NCBI GenBank assembly: GCA_018660825.1
Contig: JABJJO010000068.1
Span: 1-51,383 of the forward strand
Length of the DNA: 51,383 bases
Reading direction: 5' to 3'
Origin: Planctomycetaceae bacterium
GTDB taxonomy: Bacteria; Planctomycetota; Planctomycetia; Pirellulales; Pirellulaceae
Positions within the stretch are counted from its first letter, which is position 1, and every line of letters starts with the position of its first letter. Made by a program: the position numbers and the translations under genes. The notes below the pieces were generated by a model. That model was not told where the DNA came from. It ran no database searches and saw only the letters and a list, made by a program, of their open reading frames with translations. This document shows, piece after piece, positions 8,716 to 16,916 of this stretch.

Positions 8716-10179
8716 ATGGCTTCACCAAACGAACAATTTAGCAATCATCATACTAACCACGCATTTTCCGCTCTACACGGACGAACTCGCGAAGGACTGG
8801 TGATGCACGACCGTCGTGGGATGTTGAAAGCGAGCATGGCTGGATTGGCTGGACTATCTCTACCTGGATTATTGCAAACTCGAGCGGAAGCCACGGCAAC
8901 TGGGAAACCAATTAGTCGTAGTAAGAGTGTTATATTGTTATGGATGGCTGGAGGTCCAAGTCATATTGATACTTGGGATCCAAAACCAGATCGCCCATTT
9001 GAAAACAGAGGGCCATTTGGAGTCACTAGCACTAAAATTCCCGGTGTGCAAATATGCGAACATTTACCACGGCAAGCTGCCATGTTGGACAAGGTTTCGA
9101 TTATTCGCAGTGTTGATTGCCGCGGCAGCAGCCATCAGCCCAATAAAGTGATGCAAACGGGAAATCGTAATGCAGCGCCGCGAACCAATCCTCGGGGACA
9201 TCTTTACCCCAGCTTTGCTTCGATGATCGCTCGTGAAAAGGGCGCTAATCAAGCTGGCATGCCGGCTTATGTAGCGTTTGAAAAACACGCATCACATGTC
9301 GGTAAAGCTGGTTACCTAGGAAAACAATACGACCCATTTCTAGCTAATCAAGCATGTCGGCTTCCTGTGTATTCGAATGTCGGAGTGGATTCTGGGAACC
9401 TTTCTGGGGCAAATTTATTTTCGATGCCAGCCGGTTTAAGTTTGGAACGTGTCCATAACCGACGCCAGTTATCACGTCAATTCGATAAGATACGAACAGG
9501 TTTAGATTTGAACGGTTCGATGGAAGCATTGGATGTTTACAACCAGCAGGCCGCTGATATGGTGCTCGGGCGACGAGCCCAAGAGGCATTCGATATTAAT
9601 CAAGAACCACAACAAGTTCGCGACCGCTATGGAAAACACTTGTGGAGCCAACAAGTTTTGCTAGCACGGCGTCTTGTAGAAGCCGGCGTCAGTTTTGTTA
9701 CGCTTGACTTAAGTTATCACACCGCCTCAGGAACTTGGGACAACCACGGCATCCCAGATGGAGTGTACGGCGGCATTTCCAAAGGATTGAAGCCGTTGTT
9801 AGATTTGTACGACCATTTCCATACGACACTGATCGAAGATCTCGAAGAACGCGGAATGTTGGACGATGTGCTGGTTATTTCAATGGGCGAATTTGGTCGT
9901 ACGCCCAATATTGGCACCCAAGGCAGTACCGATGGACGCAACCACTGGCCCGTCGTCATGAGCATGTGTCTCGCCGGCGGTGGAATGCGGCATGGACAGG
10001 TAATTGGCTCTACCGAAAGAGATGGCAGTGAAATTCGCACGCGACCCGTTACTCCCGGTGACATCGGAGCGACCATATACCGGCACATGGGTGTGCCGAT
10101 AGACGTCACCTATCAAGATGATAGTGGACGACCGATCGCTTCTATAATCGATGGATCTCCAATCAGCGAGTTATTTTAG
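8716..10179 (+). CDS. DUF1501 family protein, Tat-exported, orphan copy
   Basis: This is a 487-residue DUF1501 protein, a family with an alkaline-phosphatase/sulfatase-like fold that is greatly expanded in planctomycetes. Family motifs include LLWMAGGPSHIDTWDPKP near the N-terminus, SIIRSVDCRG, LLARRLVEAGVSFVT and SMGEFGRTPNIG followed by GRNHWP. The twin-arginine signal is in HDRRGMLKASMAGLAG. Two starts are possible: ATG at 8716, or ATG at 8803 (458 residues), which has a better GAAGGA Shine-Dalgarno 7 bases ahead and places the twin arginines near the N-terminus. Unlike the other three DUF1501 genes here, it has no adjacent DUF1549/DUF1553 partner. The activity is unproven; a periplasmic hydrolase of phosphate or sulfate esters is the fold-based guess. 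Confidence 0.9.
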   Translation: MASPNEQFSNHHTNHAFSALHGRTREGLVMHDRRGMLKASMAGLAGLSLPGLLQTRAEATATGKPISRSKSVILLWMAGGPSHIDTWDPKPDRPFENRGPFGVTSTKIPGVQICEHLPRQAAMLDKVSIIRSVDCRGSSHQPNKVMQTGNRNAAPRTNPRGHLYPSFASMIAREKGANQAGMPAYVAFEKHASHVGKAGYLGKQYDPFLANQACRLPVYSNVGVDSGNLSGANLFSMPAGLSLERVHNRRQLSRQFDKIRTGLDLNGSMEALDVYNQQAADMVLGRRAQEAFDINQEPQQVRDRYGKHLWSQQVLLARRLVEAGVSFVTLDLSYHTASGTWDNHGIPDGVYGGISKGLKPLLDLYDHFHTTLIEDLEERGMLDDVLVISMGEFGRTPNIGTQGSTDGRNHWPVVMSMCLAGGGMRHGQVIGSTERDGSEIRTRPVTPGDIGATIYRHMGVPIDVTYQDDSGRPIASIIDGSPISELF

Positions 10180-10240
10180 TAGAAGATCCCTCTATATCAG
10201 GTCTTCCAGTCGGTGATCGGTTTGTACGTTGTATAACGTT

Positions 10241-10246
10241 TATAAT
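10241..10246 (+). promoter_or_regulatory. Possible -10 box for the protease gene
   Basis: TATAAT occurs about 130 bp before the protease ATG, in a stretch with no gene. No convincing -35 box is seen. If used, it would give a leader of about 125 nt containing the two inverted repeats described at 10284-10372. Confidence 0.3.
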
Positions 10247-10283
10247 GCTCGCAATAAAAAAACAAAATAATTCAAGGTCAGCG

Positions 10284-10372
10284 CGTCGATATCGAAAAAG
10301 CTAAATAGTTTTTTGTCGATCGACGAATGGATGCGTCGAGTCCCGTTAAGGAACCCTAACGGATTGGGACTC
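10284..10372 (+). promoter_or_regulatory. Potentially structured 5' leader of the protease gene
   Basis: Two inverted repeats lie back to back. The first pairs CGTCGAT (10284-10290) with ATCGACG (10319-10325) and continues inward through A-rich and T-rich arms. The second pairs GAGTCCC (10338-10344) with GGGACTC (10366-10372), with inner GTTA/TAAC pairing, and ends 5 bases before the ATG at 10378. The second stem would hold the region just upstream of the start codon in double-stranded form. This is sequence pattern only; no known riboswitch class is recognised, and the first hairpin could instead terminate the DUF1501 transcript. Confidence 0.35.
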
Positions 10373-10377
10373 CCATC

Positions 10378-11757
10378 ATGAAGAAAAAATTTACTTTCAT
10401 AATTGTCGTTACCATAATATTGCTGGCGTTATCACACGCTCGCAAAGCCTTGGGGCAATCGCCTCCGGATGCTACGAATGCCCCCAGCGGGCAACCGCAT
10501 TCAGCCGTAGCCCGTATTCGATCACTGGAATCCAATGCTACTTCATTTGGTTCCGGCACGTTGATTTACCGGCAAGGCAAGCAAGGTATTCTGATTACGA
10601 ATTACCACGTTATTAAAGATGCACAAGATGATATTCTTGTGACATTTCCAAATGGCTTTCGCTCGTCTGCTAAGATCGTCGCTACCGATCCCCGCTGGGA
10701 TCTCGCGGCCCTACTGATTTGGGCGCCGGAAATCCCACCAGTCGTTATCACTGATAATCCAGCTAAGCCTGGAGATACATTGACGATTGCGGGTTATGGT
10801 TCGGGACGGTATCAAGCATCTTCGGGCATCTGTTCCCAATATGTTTCTCCGGGAATAAATCAACCTCGGGAAATGGTAGAGTTGCGCACCGTTGCTCGGC
10901 AAGGAGACTCCGGTGGTCCAATTTTTAATCAGAACAAGGAACTGGCTGGTGTGCTATTCGGTGCCGGTTGGCGTACGACAGCTGGCAGTTATAGTGGCCG
11001 AGTCAAAAAGTTTTTGGTGCCCGTTGTCGCTCGCATGCAACAAATCCCCGCACCCCTAGCTAATGCGGATCCCACCGTATCTCCACCAAAACAAAACTCT
11101 ACGGATCCAGTAACAAAACCTCAAGCAACAATCACCGGACTCAACCTGGAAGCAGAATCTGAAGACGATGTCGGCACAGCCAATTCTTACCCCACACCTG
11201 CATTAGATTCACTCGAATTGCAACCCATTGAAATCGCCAGGGAACCCGCGGAAAATCATGAAAACAAAGTTCCGATCGAAGATGAATTCGCCAATGCGGC
11301 CCTGATGGATGAAAACTTTTTGTCGCGAAATATATCGGTGGCGTTAGAAGATGCTAAGCAAACGGAAGATGAAAGTGTTGGAGCTGCAGATACACAAATC
11401 GAGAAACCAGTTGCAGACGTGATTGATAGCAACAGTACAGTCGAAACGATCGAGGAACCTACAGTAACACCAGTTGTCACTGAAACCAATCTCGCTGAAA
11501 CCAGCGATCAACCGCAAGAAGAATTGACCGAACCGCTATCAATTGAAACCGCTGGCACTCAGGAGACTCGGCAAACGGGGCTTACTACGGACACCACAGC
11601 AACGGGCGAGGATGCGCCGGATCTTTCAACCGACGTTGAGCAACTAATAGGCTGGGAACAACTCGCTGGCGACACGTTGCTAAAACAAATCAAAACCATC
11701 CTTGCAGGTATCGGTTTCTTAGTAATCGTTGTACAACTTGCGCGCCGCCGTCAATAA
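10378..11757 (+). CDS. Trypsin-like serine protease with acidic linker and C-terminal membrane anchor
   Basis: This is a 459-residue protein with a Sec signal (MKKKFTFIIVVTIILLALSH). The N-terminal half is a trypsin-fold protease: His77 in ITNYHVIKDA, Asp108 in DPRWDLAAL and Ser178 in RQGDSGGPIF form an intact triad. From about residue 225 to 425 there is a long low-complexity linker rich in Glu, Thr and Pro, with no recognisable domain and no PDZ module. The C-terminus (KTILAGIGFLVIVVQLARRR) is a membrane segment with a basic stop-transfer end, so the protease head is probably tethered to a membrane on the outer side. It resembles degradosome-independent envelope proteases of the Deg type but lacks their PDZ part. 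It converges with the HisA-like gene, 14 bp apart. Confidence 0.88.
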   Translation: MKKKFTFIIVVTIILLALSHARKALGQSPPDATNAPSGQPHSAVARIRSLESNATSFGSGTLIYRQGKQGILITNYHVIKDAQDDILVTFPNGFRSSAKIVATDPRWDLAALLIWAPEIPPVVITDNPAKPGDTLTIAGYGSGRYQASSGICSQYVSPGINQPREMVELRTVARQGDSGGPIFNQNKELAGVLFGAGWRTTAGSYSGRVKKFLVPVVARMQQIPAPLANADPTVSPPKQNSTDPVTKPQATITGLNLEAESEDDVGTANSYPTPALDSLELQPIEIAREPAENHENKVPIEDEFANAALMDENFLSRNISVALEDAKQTEDESVGAADTQIEKPVADVIDSNSTVETIEEPTVTPVVTETNLAETSDQPQEELTEPLSIETAGTQETRQTGLTTDTTATGEDAPDLSTDVEQLIGWEQLAGDTLLKQIKTILAGIGFLVIVVQLARRRQ

Positions 11758-11771
11758 TCCCCCATGAGTAC

Positions 11772-12542
11772 TCATTCGCCATTCAAATGTGACGCATTAA
11801 TCCGTCCATCGTGCAACGCACTGGCAACTAGAGCATATTGACACCCAGCAGTAGCCAAGGCCTTCAAGTCTTCCACACTACGGACACCGCCGCCAGAGAT
11901 AATCTCAAGGTCGGGAAACTTACCTGCTAATTTTTTGGTCAACGACAACGTCTCCACTCCCTGCCCGCCACCTACAGCAGTCACATCAAGTACAATCATC
12001 TTTCGAAACCCTATTTCAACTGCTTTGCTCGCCACACCGATCGCATCCATTTGTTGCCACAAACTTGTTTCCACGCCGGTATCAGGAACAAGTAATTGGC
12101 CGCCCTTCAGGTCTAAACTAAACACCGCACGCGCTGGCCCCACTACCTCAAACACCTGTTCTAAATCCTGTGGTGCGGGACAACACTCTAACGCAACAAT
12201 TACGTGCGCTAACATATCGAGCGGAATGTGGCAGCTCAGTTTTTCTAGTGCCGCAAGCGTAGCTGTCCCTGCATCGAGCCATATATTGATTTTCGTGTTA
12301 AGTAATTGCACAATTTCCATGGCATTTGCATCACCACCGGTCAGAGCGTTAAGATCTGCCACATATAGATCCGTAAATCCAAAATGTTGCTGCAAAGACT
12401 GACAAATTTCAAGGGGTTGTGCGCTGTCCGCTAAAACACTTTGGATCGGTTGATACGAATCTCGCTGGCCAGCTTGGCCATGGACAACTTGGCCATGGAG
12501 TAGATCAATCACTGGGAGGACATTTATTCTTAGCTGTCGCAT
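11772..12542 (-). CDS. HisA/HisF-related TIM barrel protein
   Basis: This is a 256-residue TIM barrel related to HisA, the fourth-step histidine enzyme. I prefer ATG at 12542; a TTG at 12554 would add four residues. Asp13 in LPVIDLLHGQVVHG and Asp144 in FSLDLKGG match the two catalytic Asp positions of HisA, and the phosphate-binding segments DAGTAT and ISGGGVRS are present. However, the entry loop reads VHGQAGQRDSYQPI instead of the usual HisA form. It resembles the hisA/hisF-related family (TIGR00734-type) of archaea, methylotrophs and planctomycetes, which has been linked to tetrahydromethanopterin biosynthesis genes. No other his gene is adjacent, which supports a role outside histidine synthesis. 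The assignment within the superfamily is inference. Confidence 0.8.
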   Translation of the reverse strand: MRQLRINVLPVIDLLHGQVVHGQAGQRDSYQPIQSVLADSAQPLEICQSLQQHFGFTDLYVADLNALTGGDANAMEIVQLLNTKINIWLDAGTATLAALEKLSCHIPLDMLAHVIVALECCPAPQDLEQVFEVVGPARAVFSLDLKGGQLLVPDTGVETSLWQQMDAIGVASKAVEIGFRKMIVLDVTAVGGGQGVETLSLTKKLAGKFPDLEIISGGGVRSVEDLKALATAGCQYALVASALHDGRINASHLNGE

Positions 12543-12626
12543 TTCACACTGCAATGAATCGTGTCCGTCATTGGAACGTACGGGGAATAATCCACATGAA
12601 TTAACAGGTAATTCCTCATCCGCTCG

Positions 12627-14261
12627 CTACAGTGGGAATTCGTCTTCTGCTGCTTGGCTTGCGTAGATGGGCATATGACGATAATAGACTTCAAGAATCA
12701 TCGTGGCGAGTGTCGTTGTATATAGACGTCCTCCAGAGCGAGCGCCATGATCGGAACCAATCGTCCAACTACCACTGCTGTGGCCGTTACCTTTTTCTTG
12801 CGAAACCACTAGATAATCACGCAACTCTTTGTTCCAAACATCCCAGCGTTTGCCACCAGTGTGACGCATAACTTGTGTGGCGTAATAGTTGTAATACATA
12901 TTGCCTTTAGAGGGGCCCCATTTGGCAAGTTGATCCACGCCGCGTTGTAATGCGGGCTCTTCTTTTTTCCAGCCCATATACATCCGGCACAACAGACCAA
13001 CAGCCGTTGTTGCTTGTCCCGCTCCGGGTGTTGTGTAACCATAAGTTGCGCCGCTATTGGCAGCAACGGAATCTAAAAACTTGTAGCATCCTTGAATCGT
13101 GGCTGGTGGAACTTGTAGATAACCCATATGACCACTTTTGAGTGCCATCAACTGCCAGCCAACAACCGACGTATCACCCGCTTGTTTAGGCGTATATCGC
13201 CATCCACCACCTACTGGATCTTGTGCGTAGACGATAAAGTTCAACGACATTTGAGCAGGTGCCATTAATTGACGATCTTTAGTCATCGCAAATGCTTCAC
13301 AGAGCGTAATAGCCGCTAGTCCGTGTGAATACAAACGGCCACCGGGATCGGTTAAGTCGCCAGTGGCGCCTTTAACCTTTATCGCACGGGTCAAATAATA
13401 CAACCCAGCTTCAACCTGTTTCTTATACGCACCTTTTTTATGAGTATTGCCCGCTCCCAAAAACGGAAGCAACGCCATTGCAGTGGCACCATTCATCGAA
13501 GTCTTTAAGCTGCCAGGCTTGCTGCAATTACAACGTTGACCGTTCAGCGAATGATCAAAACTCCAACTTCCATCGTTGTTTTGATGATTCGCAATCCACT
13601 TCAGCGCCATCGCAACAGCCGCTTCACTTTGCTTCGTACCACCGAAGTCTCGTACCATAACCGCTCGCGCTTCGGCTCCACGTCCAGAAACACCTGACCC
13701 CACAACCGATTCGCTAGAGGACAACAAGTCAGTTGTGGGAGCAACTCGATCCGCAATCTTTTCAAACTCAACTGCAGCCACCGGGGCTTCTACGTCATCA
13801 GCAATTTCAATCTCTTCAACGTCTGTCACTTCCGATATCGTATCAACTTGCACTTCGACCTCGACTTCTTCCGTCGGGATATCAACGGGTTCGTCCAAGG
13901 CGTCGGTTAAGTCATCAACAATTTCTTCAATGATATCATTTTTACTCATGACCGACGTTAGCGATGGTATTTCTTCTACTTCAATATCAAGCATCATCAA
14001 ACCAAGTACTACCAAAATAACCATATGAACAACTAGGCTAAACATCCAACTTGGTACTGCTTGAAACAATATAAAACGGCTCGTATTACCTGCGGCTTCA
14101 TCGGCCACTGGATCATCCTCTGCTGGACTTTGCGCCGTAGTAGCCGAGACCGTCTGCGCAACCGGAGGTGTACTAGGTATCTCTTGACCACCAAAATTAT
14201 CTAAAGTGCCAACTACGTTTTGTTCGATTTTTCCGTTGTCGTCATTCATCTCAGACATCAT
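12627..14261 (-). CDS. Membrane-anchored squalene-cyclase/prenyltransferase-like barrel protein
   Basis: This is a 544-residue protein in three parts. Residues 1-65 are polar; about 70-92 (PSWMFSLVVHMVILVVLGLM) form a single membrane segment of the kind seen at the N-terminus of TonB-like proteins. Residues 93-190 are very acidic and rich in Val, Glu and Asp. From about 205 to the end there are alpha-helical repeats with QNNDGSWSFD, GGRLYSHGLAA, DPVGGGWRY and a late SGGRLYTTTLATMILE, typical of the alpha/alpha barrel of squalene cyclases and prenyltransferases. The DXDD catalytic motif of hopene cyclases is not seen, so terpene cyclisation is doubtful; a structural or carbohydrate-binding role is possible. 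MM at the start leaves 14261 or 14258 as the first codon. Confidence 0.85.
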   Translation of the reverse strand: MMSEMNDDNGKIEQNVVGTLDNFGGQEIPSTPPVAQTVSATTAQSPAEDDPVADEAAGNTSRFILFQAVPSWMFSLVVHMVILVVLGLMMLDIEVEEIPSLTSVMSKNDIIEEIVDDLTDALDEPVDIPTEEVEVEVQVDTISEVTDVEEIEIADDVEAPVAAVEFEKIADRVAPTTDLLSSSESVVGSGVSGRGAEARAVMVRDFGGTKQSEAAVAMALKWIANHQNNDGSWSFDHSLNGQRCNCSKPGSLKTSMNGATAMALLPFLGAGNTHKKGAYKKQVEAGLYYLTRAIKVKGATGDLTDPGGRLYSHGLAAITLCEAFAMTKDRQLMAPAQMSLNFIVYAQDPVGGGWRYTPKQAGDTSVVGWQLMALKSGHMGYLQVPPATIQGCYKFLDSVAANSGATYGYTTPGAGQATTAVGLLCRMYMGWKKEEPALQRGVDQLAKWGPSKGNMYYNYYATQVMRHTGGKRWDVWNKELRDYLVVSQEKGNGHSSGSWTIGSDHGARSGGRLYTTTLATMILEVYYRHMPIYASQAAEDEFPL

Positions 14262-14758
14262 ATATTACTTTCAAGGTGTCTTGTATGTGCGATGTTAGCG
14301 TTACCTATATTTGCTCGTTCCATTAGATCTTTTATGCAAACAATCCTGAAGCGATAAAAGTACCAGAGAGCGTTGTTCTTATTTTATACGTTCACCGTCA
14401 CTAGGATGCTAAAAACAACTACTATCACCTATTAAAACTATCGGATTTTTGGACAAAATCAAGCAATTCAATTTCGGATTACTACTTAAAAACGGTTACA
14501 CCGCAGAAAAAGTACTCTTCTTTTCACTAAAAACGGAAGACACCTCCACGTCCCTTTTCTCCATTTCCCACGTAATCGCAAAAAACGGGGCCGCGGAGAA
14601 AACTTAAGTTGTCCTGAGATTCCGGTACTTTAGCCCCTGTTAAACAAGCTATAGCAAGTCTAAAATGTAAAATTGATTGAAACCAATTTGGTATTTTATG
14701 ATTTTATAGTACTCGCTTAATTGAATAAACGAGCGCAAAAGGCTTGAAGGACGTAACC
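14262..14758. other. AT-rich intergenic region between divergent genes
   Basis: About 500 bp without a credible gene in any frame. It contains three copies of AAAAACGG (near 14488, 14529 and 14580); the middle one lies in CACTAAAAACGG, which recurs at 41304-41315. The right end carries the likely rpmG promoter. No tRNA or known small RNA was recognised. Confidence 0.5.
14673..14702 (+). promoter_or_regulatory. Possible sigma-70-type promoter of rpmG
   Basis: TTGATT (14673-14678) and TATGAT (14697-14702) are separated by 18 bp and lie about 57 bp before the rpmG ATG, in a gene-free AT-rich stretch. The match is moderate. Confidence 0.35.
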
Positions 14759-14917
14759 ATGGCAAAGAAAAAAGCTGAAACTGTTTTCTTAGTATGTGAA
14801 GAAACAGGCGATTACAACTACGCGATTAAGCGAAAATCTGGAGGCGAGCGACTGTCGATTAAAAAATACAGTCCACGTCTGCGTCGCCACACAACACATG
14901 TGGAAAAGAAAAAATAA
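14759..14917 (+). CDS. rpmG: 50S ribosomal protein L33
   Basis: This 52-residue basic protein begins MAKKKAETVFLVCEETGDYN and ends SPRLRRHTTHVEKKK, which is the L33 pattern of the large ribosomal subunit. A good Shine-Dalgarno (GAAGGA, 14746-14751) lies 7 bases before the ATG. Only one Cys is present (residue 13), so this is the zinc-free form without paired CXXC motifs. It is a single-gene unit: a likely promoter lies upstream and a strong hairpin terminator (15048-15079) downstream, before recJ. Confidence 0.95.
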   Translation: MAKKKAETVFLVCEETGDYNYAIKRKSGGERLSIKKYSPRLRRHTTHVEKKK

Positions 14918-15047
14918 TATATGCCAATTTAGGCATGTCGTGGTACTCCATTGTTGAAAAACCAAGCGATCAGCTTCCTTTGTTGTTTTCAACCGATGTC
15001 ACCATAAAAATCTAGCGGACTCACAATCGTCCACAATACCTTATAAT

Positions 15048-15085
15048 AACGGCTCACCAATTTAAATTGGCGAGCCGTTTGATTT
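15048..15085 (+). terminator. Rho-independent terminator after rpmG
   Basis: A long near-perfect inverted repeat (AACGGCTCaCCAATTT paired with AAATTGGcGAGCCGTT, one A-C mismatch) is followed by TTTGATTTT. It lies 130 bp after the rpmG stop and before recJ. Confidence 0.85.
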
Positions 15086-15161
15086 TGCCAGCGATGAAGC
15101 AAGCCACCGGACGGCTTCTACCAACAAATTCAAAAACTAGATCAAGGAAGGCACGGGAGCA

Positions 15162-16907
15162 ATGCGCAAACGATGGCAGTTTCAATCTTTCGATCCTGAT
15201 GCAGTTGCTGCTCTAGAATCCTCCGCTCGCGTACCTAATATCGTAGCCCAATTACTTATTGGCCGCGGGTTATCCGACCCTGCGGCGGCTCAAGCCTTCC
15301 TGAATATGAAACTTACCGACTTGAGACCACCCGGCGAACTACCCGGTGCTCAGTCCGCTGCTGAGATGATCTACCAAGCGATCCAGAACAAGAAGCGTAT
15401 CGATATATATGGCGATTACGATGCGGATGGCATGACCGCTACGGCCGTATTGCTGCGTTGCCTAAAACGACTAGGCGCCGATGTCGGATATTTTGCTCCC
15501 AATCGCATGGACGATGGTTACGGTTTAAACAGTGATGTATTAAAACGGTTGCACCAGCAGGGAACGCAAATGATCATCTCTGTAGATTGTGGAATTGCCA
15601 ATGCCGAACAAGCTGATTTAGCCAACGAATTAGGCCTACAATTAGTAATCACTGATCACCATGAATTTGGCGATCGCTTACCCGCTGCCGCCGCGATCGC
15701 GCATCCCCGACTGCCGGGATCCAATTATCCGTTCGGAGGTCTTTGTGGCGCAGGTGTTGCCTTTAAAATTGCTTGGATCCTCTGCCAACTCGACAGCGGT
15801 ACTGAGAAAGTCACCGCCGCGCATCGTGATTTTCTCATCATGATTTTGGGGATCGCCGCAATTGGTACTGTGACCGACGTCGTACCACTAGTTGATGAAA
15901 ACCGCGCAATCGTAATGCACGGCTTGCACAGTTTAAAAAATCAAGCATGCCCAGGCATCGAAGCATTAAAAAAAATTACAAAGATCCACAACAAACCACG
16001 CCTCCATAGTGATGACATCGGTTTCAACTTAGGACCGCGGTTAAATGCCGCGGGACGATTAGGTCAAGCCGCGCTCGGAGTTGAATTGCTGGCGACTGAT
16101 GATCCCAAACGTGCACTTGAACTTGCCACCTACTTGGATCAACTCAACGAAAACCGTAAAACGATCGAACGCAGCATTAATATTGCAGCAACGAAACAAA
16201 TCAAAGAGAACTATGACGTCGACAACGATCCCGCGTTTGTCTTAGCTGGTCATGGCTGGCATGCCGGAGTAATCGGCGTTGTCAGTGGTCGCTTAGCGGA
16301 AAAATATGCTCGCCCGGTCATCCTCATTGCCCTCGATCAACTAGCGATCAAACCCGGAATTGGATCCGCCCGTAGTGGCGGCAGCGTGAATCTACACAAA
16401 ACACTACAGCACTGTACAGAACATCTAGAAAAGCATGGGGGCCATGCAGCCGCAGCAGGACTTACTATCCAAGAGAAAAACGTCGACGCTTTTCGCAATG
16501 AATTCTGTGACCAAGTCGCGGAAATGCTAAAAACCGGATGTCAAATGGCCGAGTTGTTTATCGATGCAGAGGCGCCGTTTATTCAACTAACAACTCAGAA
16601 CGTAGAGCAAATACAACAATTGGCGCCGTTTGGAAAGGACAATCCTCGCCCTATATTCGTTGCTAGTGAAGTCGAGATTGTACCCAAGTCGGCCAAGCGA
16701 ATGGGTGGGGGTCAGCGGCATCTAACCGTCACGCTGACCCAATTCAATAAAAAAATACGTTGCGTCGCATTCGGACAAGGGGATTGGGCCGAAGAACTAG
16801 ATCAAGTCAGCGGACCAATCGATGTTGCATTCAAACCCGTAATCAATGAATTCCGTGGCCAACGTAACGTCGAATTACACATCGAAGACTGGCGCCTCAG
16901 TCAGTAG
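15162..16907 (+). CDS. recJ: Single-stranded-DNA-specific exonuclease RecJ
   Basis: This is a 581-residue RecJ, the 5'-3' single-strand exonuclease of RecF-pathway recombination and mismatch repair. The DHH-family metal motifs are intact: IYGDYDADGMTA (residues 82-93), ISVDCG (139-144) and ITDHHEFGDRLP with DHH at 165-167, then GTVTDVVPL. The DHHA1 part is seen in GWHAGVIGVVSGRLAEKY, SARSGG and KHGGHAAAAGL, and a C-terminal OB-like nucleic-acid-binding part follows. The length is usual for RecJ. The ATG has GGGAG upstream. It has no operon partner: rpmG and its terminator lie upstream, and the convergent metallohydrolase gene begins 9 bp after the stop. Confidence 0.97.
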   Translation: MRKRWQFQSFDPDAVAALESSARVPNIVAQLLIGRGLSDPAAAQAFLNMKLTDLRPPGELPGAQSAAEMIYQAIQNKKRIDIYGDYDADGMTATAVLLRCLKRLGADVGYFAPNRMDDGYGLNSDVLKRLHQQGTQMIISVDCGIANAEQADLANELGLQLVITDHHEFGDRLPAAAAIAHPRLPGSNYPFGGLCGAGVAFKIAWILCQLDSGTEKVTAAHRDFLIMILGIAAIGTVTDVVPLVDENRAIVMHGLHSLKNQACPGIEALKKITKIHNKPRLHSDDIGFNLGPRLNAAGRLGQAALGVELLATDDPKRALELATYLDQLNENRKTIERSINIAATKQIKENYDVDNDPAFVLAGHGWHAGVIGVVSGRLAEKYARPVILIALDQLAIKPGIGSARSGGSVNLHKTLQHCTEHLEKHGGHAAAAGLTIQEKNVDAFRNEFCDQVAEMLKTGCQMAELFIDAEAPFIQLTTQNVEQIQQLAPFGKDNPRPIFVASEVEIVPKSAKRMGGGQRHLTVTLTQFNKKIRCVAFGQGDWAEELDQVSGPIDVAFKPVINEFRGQRNVELHIEDWRLSQ

Positions 16908-16916
16908 ACGAGTGAC

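Noticed and set aside
11935-12402. 155-codon plus-strand reading frame opposite the HisA-like gene
   Set aside because: Ser/Thr/Pro-rich shadow without family likeness; the minus-strand frame has intact TIM-barrel motifs.
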